Below are positions 52,634-63,352 of a stretch of DNA of 64,000 bases, piece after piece. The first letter of the stretch is position 1, and the number at the start of each line of letters is the position of its first letter. This DNA is from Velocimicrobium porci (GTDB taxonomy: Bacteria > Bacillota > Clostridia > Lachnospirales > Lachnospiraceae), in NCBI RefSeq assembly GCF_009696045.1, contig NZ_VUMT01000009.1:1-64000 (forward strand). Direction: 5' to 3'. The position numbers and the translations under genes were made by a program. Below the pieces are notes generated by a model. The model did no database searches, had not been told where the DNA came from, and saw only the letters and a list, made by a program, of their open reading frames with translations.

Positions 52634-53087
52634 CAACATCTGTAGATCCCCGATGGCAGAATTTGTTTTAAAAGATATGGTAAAAAAATATGGCATTGCA
52701 GATCAGTTTGAAATTGCATCTGCTGCCACCAGTACAGAAGAAATATGGAATGGCGTGGGTAATCCGGTTTATCCACCTGCGAAAGCGGAATTAGAAAAGC
52801 ATGGAATAAGCTGCGGGGGCAAAAGAGCTGTCCAGCTGCAAGCATCAGATTATGATTATTATGACTATCTTATCGGTATGGACAGAATGAATATTAAAAA
52901 TATAGAGCGTATGACAGGACATAAAAGAGGAGATAAAATTAAGATGATGCTTGAGTATGCCGGTATAGGAGCAGAAGTTGCGGACCCATGGTATACACGT
53001 GATTTTAACGCAACTTACCAAGATATTACAATTGGTTGTAAAGCATTTTTAAACTATTTAAAAGAAAAAGGTGAAATCTTTATATAA
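52605..53087 (+). CDS. Low-molecular-weight protein tyrosine phosphatase
   Basis: 160 residues. The CX5R P-loop is CHGNICRS (Cys8 to Arg14), and the general acid is in ADPWYTRDF (about 126-134), as in LMW-PTPs. It removes phosphate from protein tyrosines or arginines. The gene is the integration target of both elements and stays intact because the core covers its first codons. Its upstream control is now element-derived. Ends at a strong terminator before the choline operon. Confidence 0.93.
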   Translation: MIKILFICHGNICRSPMAEFVLKDMVKKYGIADQFEIASAATSTEEIWNGVGNPVYPPAKAELEKHGISCGGKRAVQLQASDYDYYDYLIGMDRMNIKNIERMTGHKRGDKIKMMLEYAGIGAEVADPWYTRDFNATYQDITIGCKAFLNYLKEKGEIFI

Positions 53088-53125
53088 TATTAATATCTCT
53101 AAATTTTACCACAATATTTTACAAC

Positions 53126-53182
53126 AATAGCATTTTTGTGCAAGAACAAAATTTTGTTAAGCACAATAATGCTATTTTTTTA
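53126..53182 (+). terminator. Strong terminator after the phosphatase
   Basis: AATAGCATT, TTGTGC and AACAAAA pair successively with TTTTGTT, GCACAA and AATGCTATT, followed by seven T. It isolates the microcompartment operon from element transcription. Confidence 0.9.
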
Positions 53183-53291
53183 TAACGAATATTCAATGTA
53201 TATGTACAAGAAAATGTTAAGATTAATCTATCAAGAAAGTAAAGAAATAAATACATAAATAATAAAAATCGGAGGGAAAGGAGGATATACA

Positions 53292-53588
53292 GTGAGATAT
53301 TATGGAGAAGAGGCATTGGGACTGGTAGAAACATTAGGAATGGTTCCGGCACTCTATGCACTTGATCATATGTTAAAGGCAGCAGATGTGACTTTGGTTT
53401 CATACGAAAATATCGGTTCTACACTTGTAACTCTTATGGTAAAAGGAGATGTGGCAGCAGTAGAAGCAGCAGTAGAGGCGGGAGCCAAAGCAGCAGCTCA
53501 GATTGGAAAATTAACTGCACATAATGTAATGCCACGACCAATAAAAGGTGTAGGTGATATTGTGTCGGTGCATGATATTGATAAGTAG
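53292..53588 (+). CDS. BMC-domain shell protein 1
   Basis: 98 residues, GTG after AAAGGAGG. ALGLVETLGMVPALYALDHM and VKGDVAAVEAAVEAG are the BMC hexamer fold (BMC-H). It forms the shell facets of the microcompartment that keeps acetaldehyde in. First gene of the operon. Confidence 0.93.
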   Translation: MRYYGEEALGLVETLGMVPALYALDHMLKAADVTLVSYENIGSTLVTLMVKGDVAAVEAAVEAGAKAAAQIGKLTAHNVMPRPIKGVGDIVSVHDIDK

Positions 53589-53614
53589 AATGAAATGAGA
53601 AAGGGATAGAACAA

Positions 53615-53935
53615 ATGGGAATGAGTGAAGCATTAGGCTTAATAGAAACATTTGGTCTGGTATATGTACTTGAGGCAGCGGATGCGATGATTAAGGCAGC
53701 AGATGTTGATTTAGTTGGCTATGAGAATACCGCTTCTGGTTATATATCAGTTCTTGTTCGAGGCGATGTTGGTGCCTGCAAGGCAGCAGTAGAAGCGGGT
53801 GTAGCAGCAGTAAAGAAGTTAGGTGAAGATGGACTTTACAGTCATGTTGTAATTCCTAGTCCACATCGTGATTTGTCGAAAATTACAGCACTTTATTCTT
53901 TAGATGCCTTACTGGGCGAGAATGAAACAGTGTAA
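53615..53935 (+). CDS. BMC-domain shell protein 2
   Basis: 106 residues. ALGLIETFGLVYVLEAADAM, VLVRGDVGACKAAVEAGVAA and IPSPHRDL give a second BMC-H, similar to the first with a different C-terminus. Expected to mix in the shell. Confidence 0.93.
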   Translation: MGMSEALGLIETFGLVYVLEAADAMIKAADVDLVGYENTASGYISVLVRGDVGACKAAVEAGVAAVKKLGEDGLYSHVVIPSPHRDLSKITALYSLDALLGENETV

Positions 53936-54032
53936 AAACGGAAGCTGTTTTAGGAAATATTTTTAAAATAAAAATATAAATCAAGAATACTCAAGTTGCA
54001 AAATTTTAGTTTAGGAGGACAGGGGGATAGAG

Positions 54033-55385
54033 ATGAATATAATTGACAATGATCTTTTGTCTATCCAGGAGTCTAGGATTTTAGTTGAGGAGGCAGTTAG
54101 GGCACAAAAAGAACTTGCAAAATTTTCACAGAAACAGCTTGATGTTATTGTAGACCGCGTGTCAGAAGAGCTTGGTAAATATGCAAGAGAGTTGGCGGTT
54201 ACATCATGTGAGGAAACAGAATATGGAAATGTCGAAGACAAATATTTGAAAAATCGTTTTGTATGTGAATATCTTCCAAAGAAGTTAAAGGACATGAAAT
54301 GCGTTGGTGTGATAAGTGAAGATTTGCAAAAGAAGACAAAGGATATTGGTGTTCCGTTAGGTGTAATTGCTGCATTTCCGCCTGCAACAAGTCCTGTATC
54401 AACTACAATTTATAAAGTACTTTTAGCAATAAAATCGGGAAATGCAATCATCATTTCTCCTCATCCAAGGGCAAAAAATGTAACGATGCGGGTAGCCGAA
54501 CTTATAAGGTCTACGGCAAGAAAGCATGGAATTCCAGAGGGAAGTATTTCTTATCTGCATACGACTTCTTTTGAGGGCGCAAAGGCATTGATGGAACATA
54601 AATTGGTTGACTTAATTATGATAACCGGTGTTCCTGATTTAAAAGAAGCAGCTTATCGCTGTGGAAAGCCAGTATTATATAGTGGTGCCGGGAATGGTCC
54701 GGTATTTATTGAACGGACTGCCGATATTGAAAAAGCAGTAAGAGATATTATTACGAGTAAGACGTTTGATAATGGAGTAGTAATGGCAGCAGAACAGGCG
54801 ATTGTTGTTGATGGCTGTATCGAATCTTTAACTGTAAAGGAGTTAGAGCGGCAAGGTGCTTACTTTATGAATGATGAAGAAAGAACAAAACTTTTAAAAA
54901 TACTTACATTGGAAAATGGATTAAAAAATCCGGAAATTGTAGGGAAAACAGCAAAAGTACTTGCTAAAATGGCAGGATTTTTTGTGCCGGAGTATACGAA
55001 GCTATTGATTGTGAGAAATGGTTATGTAAGTCAGGAAAAAGTATTTAATCAAACACTGCTTTGCCCGATTATTTCTTTTTATGTGGAGAAAAATTGGAGA
55101 GAAGCTTGTGAAAAATGTATCGAACTATTATTAGGTGAAAAAAGAGGTCATACACTTACCATTCATTCAAAAGATGAAGAAGTAATCGAACAGTTTTCAC
55201 TGAAAAAACCAGTTGACCGAATTCTTGTAAATACACCTGCCACACTTGGAGGCATGGGAGCAACAACGAATTTGTTTCCATCAATGACATTGCTTGGAGG
55301 TGTATATGCTTACGGAATGAATACAGATAATATATCGCCTTTAAACTTAATTTATATTAGGAAAGTTTCCTATGGAGTAAGATAA
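54033..55385 (+). CDS. CoA-acylating aldehyde dehydrogenase paralogue lacking catalytic Cys
   Basis: 450 residues of the EutE/PduP/AdhE-N family. [20 protein letters not shown] and the NAD/CoA fold are conserved. The active-site segment reads [14 protein letters not shown] (242-255): Met251 stands where AdhE-type enzymes have Cys (ICASEQ). This protein should not form the thioester, so it may be structural or regulatory. The second dehydrogenase at 63353 could be the active one. Confidence 0.85.
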   Translation: MNIIDNDLLSIQESRILVEEAVRAQKELAKFSQKQLDVIVDRVSEELGKYARELAVTSCEETEYGNVEDKYLKNRFVCEYLPKKLKDMKCVGVISEDLQKKTKDIGVPLGVIAAFPPATSPVSTTIYKVLLAIKSGNAIIISPHPRAKNVTMRVAELIRSTARKHGIPEGSISYLHTTSFEGAKALMEHKLVDLIMITGVPDLKEAAYRCGKPVLYSGAGNGPVFIERTADIEKAVRDIITSKTFDNGVVMAAEQAIVVDGCIESLTVKELERQGAYFMNDEERTKLLKILTLENGLKNPEIVGKTAKVLAKMAGFFVPEYTKLLIVRNGYVSQEKVFNQTLLCPIISFYVEKNWREACEKCIELLLGEKRGHTLTIHSKDEEVIEQFSLKKPVDRILVNTPATLGGMGATTNLFPSMTLLGGVYAYGMNTDNISPLNLIYIRKVSYGVR

Positions 55386-55420
55386 GCGATAAAAATAAAA
55401 AGGATTGTGAGGTAAAAAAA

Positions 55421-57970
55421 TTGGATATTCGTGAATTTTCATGTAAATTTGCAGAAGCGGCAAAAAACATGTCACCGGAAGAAAGAGAATCTCTGATGAA
55501 AATGTTTGAGGGTGTTTCGAAACATATTACAAATGGAACAGGAAATGAATCAACAAATGGAGTAAAAAGCATCTGTTGTGAAACGGAAATACCAAATGGT
55601 ATGACAGAGCGTTTAAAACGGTTAAAAGAAAACTATATGAAACAGGTTCCTTCTATTACAACATACCGTGCAAGAGCAATCACAAAAATTGCAAAGGAAA
55701 ATCCGGGTATGCCTAAGATAGAACTTCGTGCAAAAAGCTTTCGTTATTGCTGTGAAACAGCGCCACTTGTGATTCAGGACGATGAATTAATTGTTGGTTC
55801 TCCATGTGGAGCACCAAGGGCGGGTGCTTTTTCACCGGATATTGCATGGAGATGGATGGAAGACGAAATTGATACAATCGGTACTCGTCCTCAAGACCCA
55901 TTTTACATTTCCGAAGAAGATAAAAAGATTATGAGGGAAGAATTATTCCCATTTTGGAAAGGCAAATCGGTAGATGAATATTGTGAAGACCAATACAGAG
56001 AAGCCGGCGTGTGGGAATTGTCGGGAGAATCTTTTGTATCAGACTGCTCTTATCATGCTTTAAACGGTGGTGGAGATTCCAATCCGGGATATGATGTTAT
56101 TCTTATGAAAAAAGGTATGCTAGATATTCAGAACGAAGCAAAAGAACATCTGGCACAATTGGATTACGAAAACCCGGAAGATATTGATAAAATTTATTTT
56201 TATAAAGGTGTAATTGAAACAACAGAAGGCGTTATGATTTACGCAAAACGTTTATCTAATTACGCAAAAGAATTGGCCGAGAAAGAAACGAATCCAAAGC
56301 GTAAAAAAGAACTAGAAAAAATTGCTGAAATTAATGCATGGGTTCCGGCACATAAGCCAAGAACATTTTGGGAAGCAATTCAGGCAGTATGGACAATTGA
56401 ATCGCTGCTTGTAGTGGAAGAAAACCAGACAGGTATGTCGATTGGACGTGTTGACCAATATATGTACCCATATTATAAAGCAGATATGGAAGCGGGAAGA
56501 TTAAACGATTACGAAGCATTTGAATTAGCTGGCTGTATGTTAATCAAAATGTCCGAAATGATGTGGATTACAAGTGAAGGCGGTTCCAAATTCTTTGCCG
56601 GTTACCAGCCATTTGTTAATATGTGTGTCGGCGGAGTTACAAGAGATGGTAGAGATGCAACAAATGAGCTTACCTATCTTTTGATGGATGCCGTACGTCA
56701 TGTGAAAATATATCAGCCTTCGCTTGCCTGCCGAATTCATAATAAATCACCGGAAAAGTATTTAAAGAAGATTGTTGATGTTGTCCGTGCAGGAATGGGC
56801 TTCCCGGCGTGTCACTTTGATGATACTCATATCAAAATGATGTTGGCGAAAGGTGTATCAATCGAAGATGCAAGGGATTACTGCCTTATGGGTTGTGTAG
56901 AACCACAAAAAGCAGGTCGTTTGTACCAGTGGACTTCAACTGCTTATACCCAATGGCCAATTTGTATTGAATTAGTATTAAATCATGGTGTTCCATTATG
57001 GTATGGAAAACAAGTATGCCCGGATATGGGAGATTTAAGTAAATTTAATACATACGAGGAATTTGAACATGCAGTAAAAGAGGAAATCAAATATATTACA
57101 AAATGGACGAATGTTGCAACTGTAATTTCTCAACGTGTCCATAGAGAGTTAGCACCAAAGCCATTAATGTCTATTATGTACGAAGGCTGTATGGAAAAAG
57201 GAAAAGATGTCTCTTCAGGTGGTGCAATGTATAACTTTGGTCCTGGAGTTGTATGGTCAGGTTTAGCTACTTACACAGATTCTATGGCAGCTATTAAGAA
57301 ATTAGTATTTGATGAAAAGAAATATACATTACAAGAGTTAAATGAGGCATTAAAAGCAGACTTTGAAGGCTATGACCAGATTTATAAAGATTGTGTTTCT
57401 GCTCCTAAATATGGTAATGACGATGATTACGCCGATTTAATTGCAGCTGATTTAATCAATTTTACAGAAATGGAACATCGCAAATATAAAACATTATATT
57501 CTGTATTAAGTCATGGTACCTTATCCATTTCGAATAATACACCATTTGGACAAATGACAGGAGCTTCTGCAAATGGTCGTAAAGCGTGGCTTCCATTATC
57601 AGACGGAATTAGTCCTACACAAGGTTCCGATGTAAAAGGACCGACTGCTATTATTAAATCAGTATCCAAGCTTGCAAATGACAATATGAACATTGGTATG
57701 GTTCAGAACTTTAAGATTATGGCAGGTCTTTTAGATACACCGGAAGGTGAACAGGGAATTATTACATTGCTTCGTACAGCAAGCATAATGGGAAATGGAG
57801 AAATGCAGTTTAACTATTTGGATAATAAGACATTGATTGAAGCACAAAAACATCCGGAACAATATAGAGATTTAATTGTCCGTGTAGCCGGCTATAGTGC
57901 ATTCTTTGTTGAATTGTGTAAAGATGTTCAAGATGAAATTATAAGCAGAACAATGTTGACACATTTCTAG
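55421..57970 (+). CDS. cutC: Choline trimethylamine-lyase, CutC
   Basis: 849 residues, the short (type I) form. TTG start with GAGG upstream. The thiyl site is [10 protein letters not shown] with Cys492 and Glu494. The glycyl radical loop is [12 protein letters not shown] with Gly824. [13 protein letters not shown] after the cysteine is characteristic of choline lyases rather than diol dehydratases. It cleaves choline to trimethylamine and acetaldehyde inside the shell. Needs activation by the next gene product. Confidence 0.93.
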   Translation: MDIREFSCKFAEAAKNMSPEERESLMKMFEGVSKHITNGTGNESTNGVKSICCETEIPNGMTERLKRLKENYMKQVPSITTYRARAITKIAKENPGMPKIELRAKSFRYCCETAPLVIQDDELIVGSPCGAPRAGAFSPDIAWRWMEDEIDTIGTRPQDPFYISEEDKKIMREELFPFWKGKSVDEYCEDQYREAGVWELSGESFVSDCSYHALNGGGDSNPGYDVILMKKGMLDIQNEAKEHLAQLDYENPEDIDKIYFYKGVIETTEGVMIYAKRLSNYAKELAEKETNPKRKKELEKIAEINAWVPAHKPRTFWEAIQAVWTIESLLVVEENQTGMSIGRVDQYMYPYYKADMEAGRLNDYEAFELAGCMLIKMSEMMWITSEGGSKFFAGYQPFVNMCVGGVTRDGRDATNELTYLLMDAVRHVKIYQPSLACRIHNKSPEKYLKKIVDVVRAGMGFPACHFDDTHIKMMLAKGVSIEDARDYCLMGCVEPQKAGRLYQWTSTAYTQWPICIELVLNHGVPLWYGKQVCPDMGDLSKFNTYEEFEHAVKEEIKYITKWTNVATVISQRVHRELAPKPLMSIMYEGCMEKGKDVSSGGAMYNFGPGVVWSGLATYTDSMAAIKKLVFDEKKYTLQELNEALKADFEGYDQIYKDCVSAPKYGNDDDYADLIAADLINFTEMEHRKYKTLYSVLSHGTLSISNNTPFGQMTGASANGRKAWLPLSDGISPTQGSDVKGPTAIIKSVSKLANDNMNIGMVQNFKIMAGLLDTPEGEQGIITLLRTASIMGNGEMQFNYLDNKTLIEAQKHPEQYRDLIVRVAGYSAFFVELCKDVQDEIISRTMLTHF

Positions 57971-58084
57971 AAACATTATGGAGACAGTCCGACGAAGGGC
58001 AAAATAATGTTCTGATACGATGAAGTATAAGAATGTAAATAAAAATGTGGCAATTAAAATAAAAAGAAAGTTGGAGAGTATGGA

Positions 58085-59038
58085 ATGGATATGAATCATA
58101 CAGATGCGATAGAACGGAAGGCAAGAATCTTTAATGTACAAAAATATAATGTGTATGATGGACCTGGAATTCGTACTTTGGTATTTTTCCAAGGGTGTCC
58201 GCTTCGGTGTAAATGGTGTGCCAATCCAGAGGGAATGGAACAAAAATATCGTGTTATGTTAAAAAAGAATCTTTGTACCAGTTGTGGCAAATGTACGTTG
58301 GTTTGCCCGGAAGGGATTCACAGTATATCAGATATTGATTTTAAACATAAAATTAACCGGACATTAAATTGTATTGGATGTCATTCCTGTGAAGAAGCCT
58401 GTATGATGTCCGCTCTCTCCATCGTAGGTGAAGAAAAAACAATCTCCCAGTTATTAAGTATCATAAAAGAAGATAAAATGTTTTATCAAACTTCCGGTGG
58501 TGGAGTTACATTGGGCGGCGGTGAGGTATTAATGCAGCCGGAAGCGGCAGCAAGTCTTTTAATGGCATGTAAAATGGAAGGAATCCATACAGCAATTGAA
58601 ACTTGTGGATATGCGTCACTAGAAAATGTTTTAAAAGTTGCGGAATTTACCGATTTATTCTTATTTGATTTAAAGCACATTGATTCAGAAAAACATTTTG
58701 AGCTTACAGGTGTACATAATGAAAGAATTCTTGAAAATCTGAGTGAGCTTTTAAGAAGAAGATATCATGTGAAGGTTCGAATGCCTCTGTTAAAGGGAGT
58801 GAATGACGGGGAACAGGAATTAGAAAAAACATTAGAATTTTTAATGCCTTACCGGAATTTGAAAAATTTTGAAGGAATTGACTTACTTCCGTATCATAAA
58901 CTTGGAGTAAACAAATATAACCAATTGGATAAGGAATATCCTGTAAATGGTGATCCAAGTTTAAGTGAAGAAGACTTAAACCGATTGGAACAATTCATTA
59001 AGAAATATGATTTCCCGGTTAAAATTATAAGACACTAA
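58085..59038 (+). CDS. cutD: Glycyl-radical activating enzyme, CutD
   Basis: 317 residues. Radical SAM motif CPLRCKWC after YDGPGIRTLVFFQG, then two ferredoxin-like clusters (CTSCGKCTLVC and CIGCHSCEEAC), and TSGGGVTLGGGEVLMQPEAA. It generates the radical on Gly824 of CutC using S-adenosylmethionine. The first ATG at 58080 is out of frame. Confidence 0.95.
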   Translation: MDMNHTDAIERKARIFNVQKYNVYDGPGIRTLVFFQGCPLRCKWCANPEGMEQKYRVMLKKNLCTSCGKCTLVCPEGIHSISDIDFKHKINRTLNCIGCHSCEEACMMSALSIVGEEKTISQLLSIIKEDKMFYQTSGGGVTLGGGEVLMQPEAAASLLMACKMEGIHTAIETCGYASLENVLKVAEFTDLFLFDLKHIDSEKHFELTGVHNERILENLSELLRRRYHVKVRMPLLKGVNDGEQELEKTLEFLMPYRNLKNFEGIDLLPYHKLGVNKYNQLDKEYPVNGDPSLSEEDLNRLEQFIKKYDFPVKIIRH

Positions 59039-59113
59039 AATATAAAAAAATTATGATGATAACTAAAGTCCATTTGTTTTTAAATAAACAGAAAGGAAGG
59101 TAATAGGCAGGCG

Positions 59114-59455
59114 ATGGAACGGCAGATTGAACGCGTAATTGAGGAGTCGGTACCAGGTAAGCAGGTTACGATTGCACATGTGATTGCTTCTCCGACAGAA
59201 GCAGTGTATGAAAGGCTTGGACTGGAAGAAAAAGGTGCAATTGGAATATTAACTTTATCGCCATTTGAAACGGCAATTATTGCAGCTGATATTGCAACAA
59301 AGACAGCTGATGTAGAAATCGGGTTTTTAGACCGGTTTACAGGTTCTGTTGTAATCGGTGGAGATGTGCAGAGTGTGGAAACGGCGCTCAATAATGTGGT
59401 GTCTGTGTTAAAAGAAAAATTGGATTTTATCGTATCGCCTATTACAAGAACATGA
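59114..59455 (+). CDS. EutS/CutR-type shell protein
   Basis: 113 residues. [20 protein letters not shown] and [20 protein letters not shown] match EutS, the circularly permuted BMC protein with a bent hexamer. The stop overlaps the next start (ATGA). Confidence 0.9.
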   Translation: MERQIERVIEESVPGKQVTIAHVIASPTEAVYERLGLEEKGAIGILTLSPFETAIIAADIATKTADVEIGFLDRFTGSVVIGGDVQSVETALNNVVSVLKEKLDFIVSPITRT

Positions 59456-59895
59456 GAAAGAAAAAAATTATGATAGTCGGAGCAAACCGGTCTGGAAAAA
59501 CGACTTTGGCACATGCTCTGAATGAAGATACAAGTCCGGTGAAAAGAACACAGGATATCATATATGGAAAAAGGACAATTGATATTCCAGGTTCTTATTT
59601 GGAAAGTCCATGGATGTATAAGCATATTATTGCTGCGGCGCAAGATGCAAGTGAAGTGTTATTTCTTGTTGATCAGTCATCAAAAAGAGAAATGTATTCG
59701 CCTGGATTTGCAAATGTATTTTTGTGTCCGGTAACCGGAGTTATTACAAAGTCTGATAAAGCACCGGAAAATGAAACATTTTGTATCAGTCAGCTTAAAA
59801 TGGCAGGAGTATCTGAACCTTATTTTAAGGTATGTGTTCCCGATGGAAGTGGTTTAGAAGCTTTAATACAACATTTAAGTAAATTTAGGAGGTAA
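59452..59895 (+). CDS. eutP: EutP/PduV-type GTPase-like protein
   Basis: 147 residues. Walker [10 protein letters not shown] (9-17), TKSDK as the G4 motif. EutP/PduV proteins associate with microcompartments. Role in choline use is not established. Start in ATGA overlap. Confidence 0.88.
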   Translation: MRKKKIMIVGANRSGKTTLAHALNEDTSPVKRTQDIIYGKRTIDIPGSYLESPWMYKHIIAAAQDASEVLFLVDQSSKREMYSPGFANVFLCPVTGVITKSDKAPENETFCISQLKMAGVSEPYFKVCVPDGSGLEALIQHLSKFRR

Positions 59896-59897
59896 GG

Positions 59898-60635
59898 ATG
59901 AGATTTATTACAGAAGAAAATCTGCGTGCCTTATATCGAAAAGAAGCTTTTACCGATTATTGTATTCCTGATGGAATGCGTCTTACACCAGGAGGAAGAC
60001 AGTATTTAGTAGATAAAAAAATTAAAATTATTTCTAAGGCGTACAGTTCGATAGAAGGAAAACAAGTAGAAAAACAGGTGGAAACATCGGATTGTGGTTT
60101 GAACGAGAAGAAAAAAAAACTAGAAACCATTCAGATAGAAGAATTAAAAGCAAAAATGGATTTTGTAGAAAGTATATTTTTTATAACAGAGCAGGAATTG
60201 CTTGATGAATATATTTTGACGGCACAGAAAGTAGTAGAACTAAGGAAACAGTTTGCTGTTATTAAAAATTGTTTGAAAACAAGACAAATAGAAGGGAATT
60301 TTTGCTTTGAAAAATGTAGTGGTATGAGTAAACAGCAAATCGAACAAGTAATTTTGTATGAAGATTGTTTTCCAATAGAAGAGTTTCATGTACAACTAAA
60401 GAATGGAAAACAAATTGTACAGTTACATAAATTAAGATGTGCAGTTAAAGAAGTATATATTGCTGTTTTAAGATTGGAACTGGAATCGAGCGTTGATTTA
60501 CCATATAAAAAAATGAAAGAGAGAATGAATGGGTTGATTCATGCGATTTCTCAGATGCTTTGCATGGCAGTTGATGGAACAAAATGCCAAAGAAAAGGTT
60601 TCGAATCAGTTAGAGAAGAAAGGGTATCAGAGTAA
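59898..60635 (+). CDS. EutT-like protein without visible metal motif
   Basis: 245 residues. The N-terminus FITEENLRALYRKEAFTDYC then DGMRLTPGGRQYLVDKKIKI resembles EutT, the corrinoid adenosyltransferase, and the helical C-terminal domain has a similar shape. The HHxxCCxxC-type metal site of EutT is not visible (isolated Cys only). Choline cleavage uses a glycyl radical, not B12, so the role here is unclear. Confidence 0.6.
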   Translation: MRFITEENLRALYRKEAFTDYCIPDGMRLTPGGRQYLVDKKIKIISKAYSSIEGKQVEKQVETSDCGLNEKKKKLETIQIEELKAKMDFVESIFFITEQELLDEYILTAQKVVELRKQFAVIKNCLKTRQIEGNFCFEKCSGMSKQQIEQVILYEDCFPIEEFHVQLKNGKQIVQLHKLRCAVKEVYIAVLRLELESSVDLPYKKMKERMNGLIHAISQMLCMAVDGTKCQRKGFESVREERVSE

Positions 60636-61459
60636 TGTTTGAATATTGCGATAAAATGGTTGCGGATTTTGAGAACGCAATCTGCCATCCGATAAACAAT
60701 AAATCTTCGATTTATTATACAGGAGTTGACCTCGGAACGGCATGTGTTGTATTAGCTGTTGTTGATGAAAATTATAAACCGGTTGCAGGGGCTTACGAAT
60801 ATGCGGATGTAGTCAGAGATGGTATGGTTGTAGATTATATAGGAGCAATCCATATTGTTCGTAAATTAAAAGAGCAGTTAGAAGCATCCATAGGGAGTGA
60901 GCTTATTTATGCATCAGCTGCAATTCCGCCGGGAACAAATGAGTTAGATTCTGGTGCAATCAAAAATGTTGTAGAAAGTGCAGGATTTGAATTAACAGGT
61001 TTGTTGGATGAACCAACAGCTGCCAACTCTTTATTAAAAATAGAAAATGGTGCGGTTGTGGATATTGGAGGCGGTACAACAGGAATTACAATTATGAAAG
61101 ATGGAAAAGAAATTTATGTGGCAGATGAGCCAACCGGTGGAACTCATTTTTCACTTGTTGTATCGGGAGCCTATAAGGTGCCATTTGAAGAGGCGGAACT
61201 CTTAAAAAGAAATCCGGGAAAACATAAAGAATTGTTACCTGTTTTGAAGCCGGTTATTGAAAAAGTTGCATCTATTATAAATAAACATATTGAAGGGCAT
61301 TTAGTAGAAACGATTTATCTGGCGGGAGGAACCTGCTGTCTGGACGGAATAGAAAAAATCATCGAGAAACAGACAAAAATTCCTACTTATAAACCTCAAA
61401 ATCCCATGTTTGTAACACCACTTGGAATTGCACTTAATTGTACTTCGAATGAGGAATAA
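60635..61459 (+). CDS. eutJ: EutJ-like chaperone
   Basis: 274 residues of the actin/Hsp70-like ATPase fold: TGVDLGTACVVLAVVDENYK, DEPTAANSLL, VVDIGGGTTGITIM. EutJ proteins are proposed reactivators or assembly chaperones of microcompartment enzymes. The start overlaps the preceding stop (TAATG). Confidence 0.9.
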   Translation: MFEYCDKMVADFENAICHPINNKSSIYYTGVDLGTACVVLAVVDENYKPVAGAYEYADVVRDGMVVDYIGAIHIVRKLKEQLEASIGSELIYASAAIPPGTNELDSGAIKNVVESAGFELTGLLDEPTAANSLLKIENGAVVDIGGGTTGITIMKDGKEIYVADEPTGGTHFSLVVSGAYKVPFEEAELLKRNPGKHKELLPVLKPVIEKVASIINKHIEGHLVETIYLAGGTCCLDGIEKIIEKQTKIPTYKPQNPMFVTPLGIALNCTSNEE

Positions 61460-61493
61460 CTGCCATGTAAGTATAAAAATGGAGAGGAGCAAA

Positions 61494-61799
61494 ATGATGG
61501 AGTATCGGATTATAAAATCACCTTCCAATGGTACAATTGACATTTTAAAACGTCGAAGTGGCGGAAAAATGGAACAAGATATGGTATTTGATGCAGTAGG
61601 TCTTTTGCAGGGAAAAATGATTGATATGATTTTTGCTGCGGATATTGCGGAAAAGGCGGTTGGAGTATTGGTAGAAGATATAAAGGGAAGTTGTCCTCAA
61701 AACATGATTTTGCTTGCAATTTATGGTGATACCTCTTCTGTGGAATCTGCAATCAGTGAAATAAAAGAAAGGTTAGAAGAAAGGAGCCGGATATGCTAA
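61494..61799 (+). CDS. Divergent BMC shell protein with N-terminal extension
   Basis: 101 residues from ATG after GGAGAGGAGC. First 38 residues are an extension; then AVGLLQGKMIDMIFAADIAE and LAIYGDTSSVESAISEIKER follow the BMC fold. It may be of the GrpU class found in glycyl-radical compartments. Ends overlapping the next gene. Confidence 0.75.
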   Translation: MMEYRIIKSPSNGTIDILKRRSGGKMEQDMVFDAVGLLQGKMIDMIFAADIAEKAVGVLVEDIKGSCPQNMILLAIYGDTSSVESAISEIKERLEERSRIC

Positions 61800-62056
61800 C
61801 TGCAAGATTAGTAGACAACATTTGGGCAACAAGAAAAGCAGAATCATTAAGTGGCTTCAAGCTTATGCTTGCAGAAATCATAGGGGGAAGAAGTGATGGT
61901 GAACGTCTTGTTGTGGTAGATATTATTAGTGCAGGAATTGGAGACCGTGTTATTATAAGCACAGGCTCGGGAGCAAGAAGAATGCTTGGTGATGATTCGG
62001 TTCCGGTTGATGCAGTTGTTGTTGGAATTATCGATGAAACTTGTCAAATTGAATAG
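61793..62056 (+). CDS. eutN: EutN/CcmL pentameric vertex protein
   Basis: 87 residues. MLTARLVDNIWATRKAESLS then VVDIISAGIGDRVIISTGSG is the BMC-vertex fold. It caps the corners of the shell. Overlaps the upstream gene by 7 bp. Confidence 0.93.
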   Translation: MLTARLVDNIWATRKAESLSGFKLMLAEIIGGRSDGERLVVVDIISAGIGDRVIISTGSGARRMLGDDSVPVDAVVVGIIDETCQIE

Positions 62057-62075
62057 AAGAAGGGAGGTGAGCAGT

Positions 62076-62708
62076 ATGAAAAAACTGATTTGTGCAAAAG
62101 ATGTGGAGCATCTGATTGAAGAAGGAAAGAAGGAAATCATTGTCGAGGCAGGAGCAATTATTACTCCTTCAGCAAAGGATATGGCAGCCTCTAATAGAAT
62201 GGAATTTGTAACAAAGGATACCAAAGTTATAGAGGAAAAAGAAAAGTCAATTAGTGCTGACATGATTTATCAAGTGCTAAAAACATTGTCAGAGCAAGGA
62301 ATGTTAAAAGGAATTTTTGATACAATTAGTACTCCTTATGAGGTTGAAAAAGATGAAAGTGGTCTTAAATTAATCCGAGGAGAATCTGTTAAGTACGATT
62401 ACTTTGATACAGGTGATTCCGGTGTGAAAGCTTATTTTCAAGAATTAGTCAGCAAAGAAGATTCCAAGATGAGTGCAGGGTTTTTAATGATTGAAGAATC
62501 AAGTTTTGATTGGGAACTTACTTATGAGGAAATTGATTATGTAATCGAGGGAACTCTTTGTATTACAATCAATGGTAAAAAATATACAGCACATAAAGGT
62601 GATGTTTTATTTGTTCCTGCCGGTTCTAAAGTAGTATGGGAATCTCCGGACAAAGCAAAAATATTTTATGCTACTTATCCAGCAAACTGGGCTGATTTAA
62701 TTGCATAG
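62076..62708 (+). CDS. eutQ: EutQ-like cupin protein
   Basis: 210 residues from ATG 62076, preceded by GGGAGGTG. The C-terminal cupin is clear: YVIEGTLCITINGKKYTAHK, GDVLFVPAGSKVVWESPDKA. EutQ family members have been linked to acetate kinase activity and compartment assembly. The N-terminus KKLICAKDVEHLIEEGKKEI matches EutQ. Confidence 0.88.
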   Translation: MKKLICAKDVEHLIEEGKKEIIVEAGAIITPSAKDMAASNRMEFVTKDTKVIEEKEKSISADMIYQVLKTLSEQGMLKGIFDTISTPYEVEKDESGLKLIRGESVKYDYFDTGDSGVKAYFQELVSKEDSKMSAGFLMIEESSFDWELTYEEIDYVIEGTLCITINGKKYTAHKGDVLFVPAGSKVVWESPDKAKIFYATYPANWADLIA

Positions 62709-62726
62709 TAAAAGGAGGTGTCATAA

Positions 62727-63329
62727 ATGCAGGCACTTGGCTTAATCGAAACAAAAGGTTTAATTCCCGCAATCGAATGTGCAGATGCTATGTTAAAAGC
62801 GGCCGACGTAGAACTGATTGAAAAAACGTATGTAGGCGGAGGCTTAGTTACCATTTCTGTTACAGGAGATGTCGGGGCAGTAAAAGCAGCCGTGGAAGCC
62901 GGAGAAGCATCTGCTAGGCTATTAGACGAAACATCTGTGTTGTCGGTACATGTAATTCCACGACCTCATGAAGAAACGGATTCGTTGTTTCACGTAAGAA
63001 AAGAGATAGAGGAAAGAAAATCGGAAAAGGATCTTTTTGAAAAAATAGAAGAAAACGACAATACAAATGAGATTTTAGATATAACTTCAGAAGAAGATGA
63101 TTCAGAAATAAAACTTTCTGTTATTCAAAAAGCAGATGTGGATGCGTGGATAGAAACAGAAGGTTTTGATAAGACAATAGAATTACTGAAAGAAGCCGCA
63201 GTTGCCAAATTAAGAAAATTAGCTAGAGAATATGAGAAATTTGGCATTTCAGGTAGAGAAATCTCGAAAGCAGATAAGAAACAATTGATTTATAGATTTA
63301 AAGAATATTATAAGGATAAAAAAGAATAA
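62727..63329 (+). CDS. BMC shell protein with C-terminal extension
   Basis: 200 residues. Residues 1-90 are a BMC domain (ALGLIETKGLIPAIECADAM). An acidic linker follows, then a C-terminal domain VDAWIETEGFDKTIELLKEA and FGISGREISKADKKQLIYRF that looks like a SAP/peripheral-binding helical module. The extension could anchor cargo or nucleic acid. Good AAAGGAGG upstream. Confidence 0.88.
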   Translation: MQALGLIETKGLIPAIECADAMLKAADVELIEKTYVGGGLVTISVTGDVGAVKAAVEAGEASARLLDETSVLSVHVIPRPHEETDSLFHVRKEIEERKSEKDLFEKIEENDNTNEILDITSEEDDSEIKLSVIQKADVDAWIETEGFDKTIELLKEAAVAKLRKLAREYEKFGISGREISKADKKQLIYRFKEYYKDKKE

Positions 63330-63352
63330 AGGAAGAGAGGAGGAATCACAAC

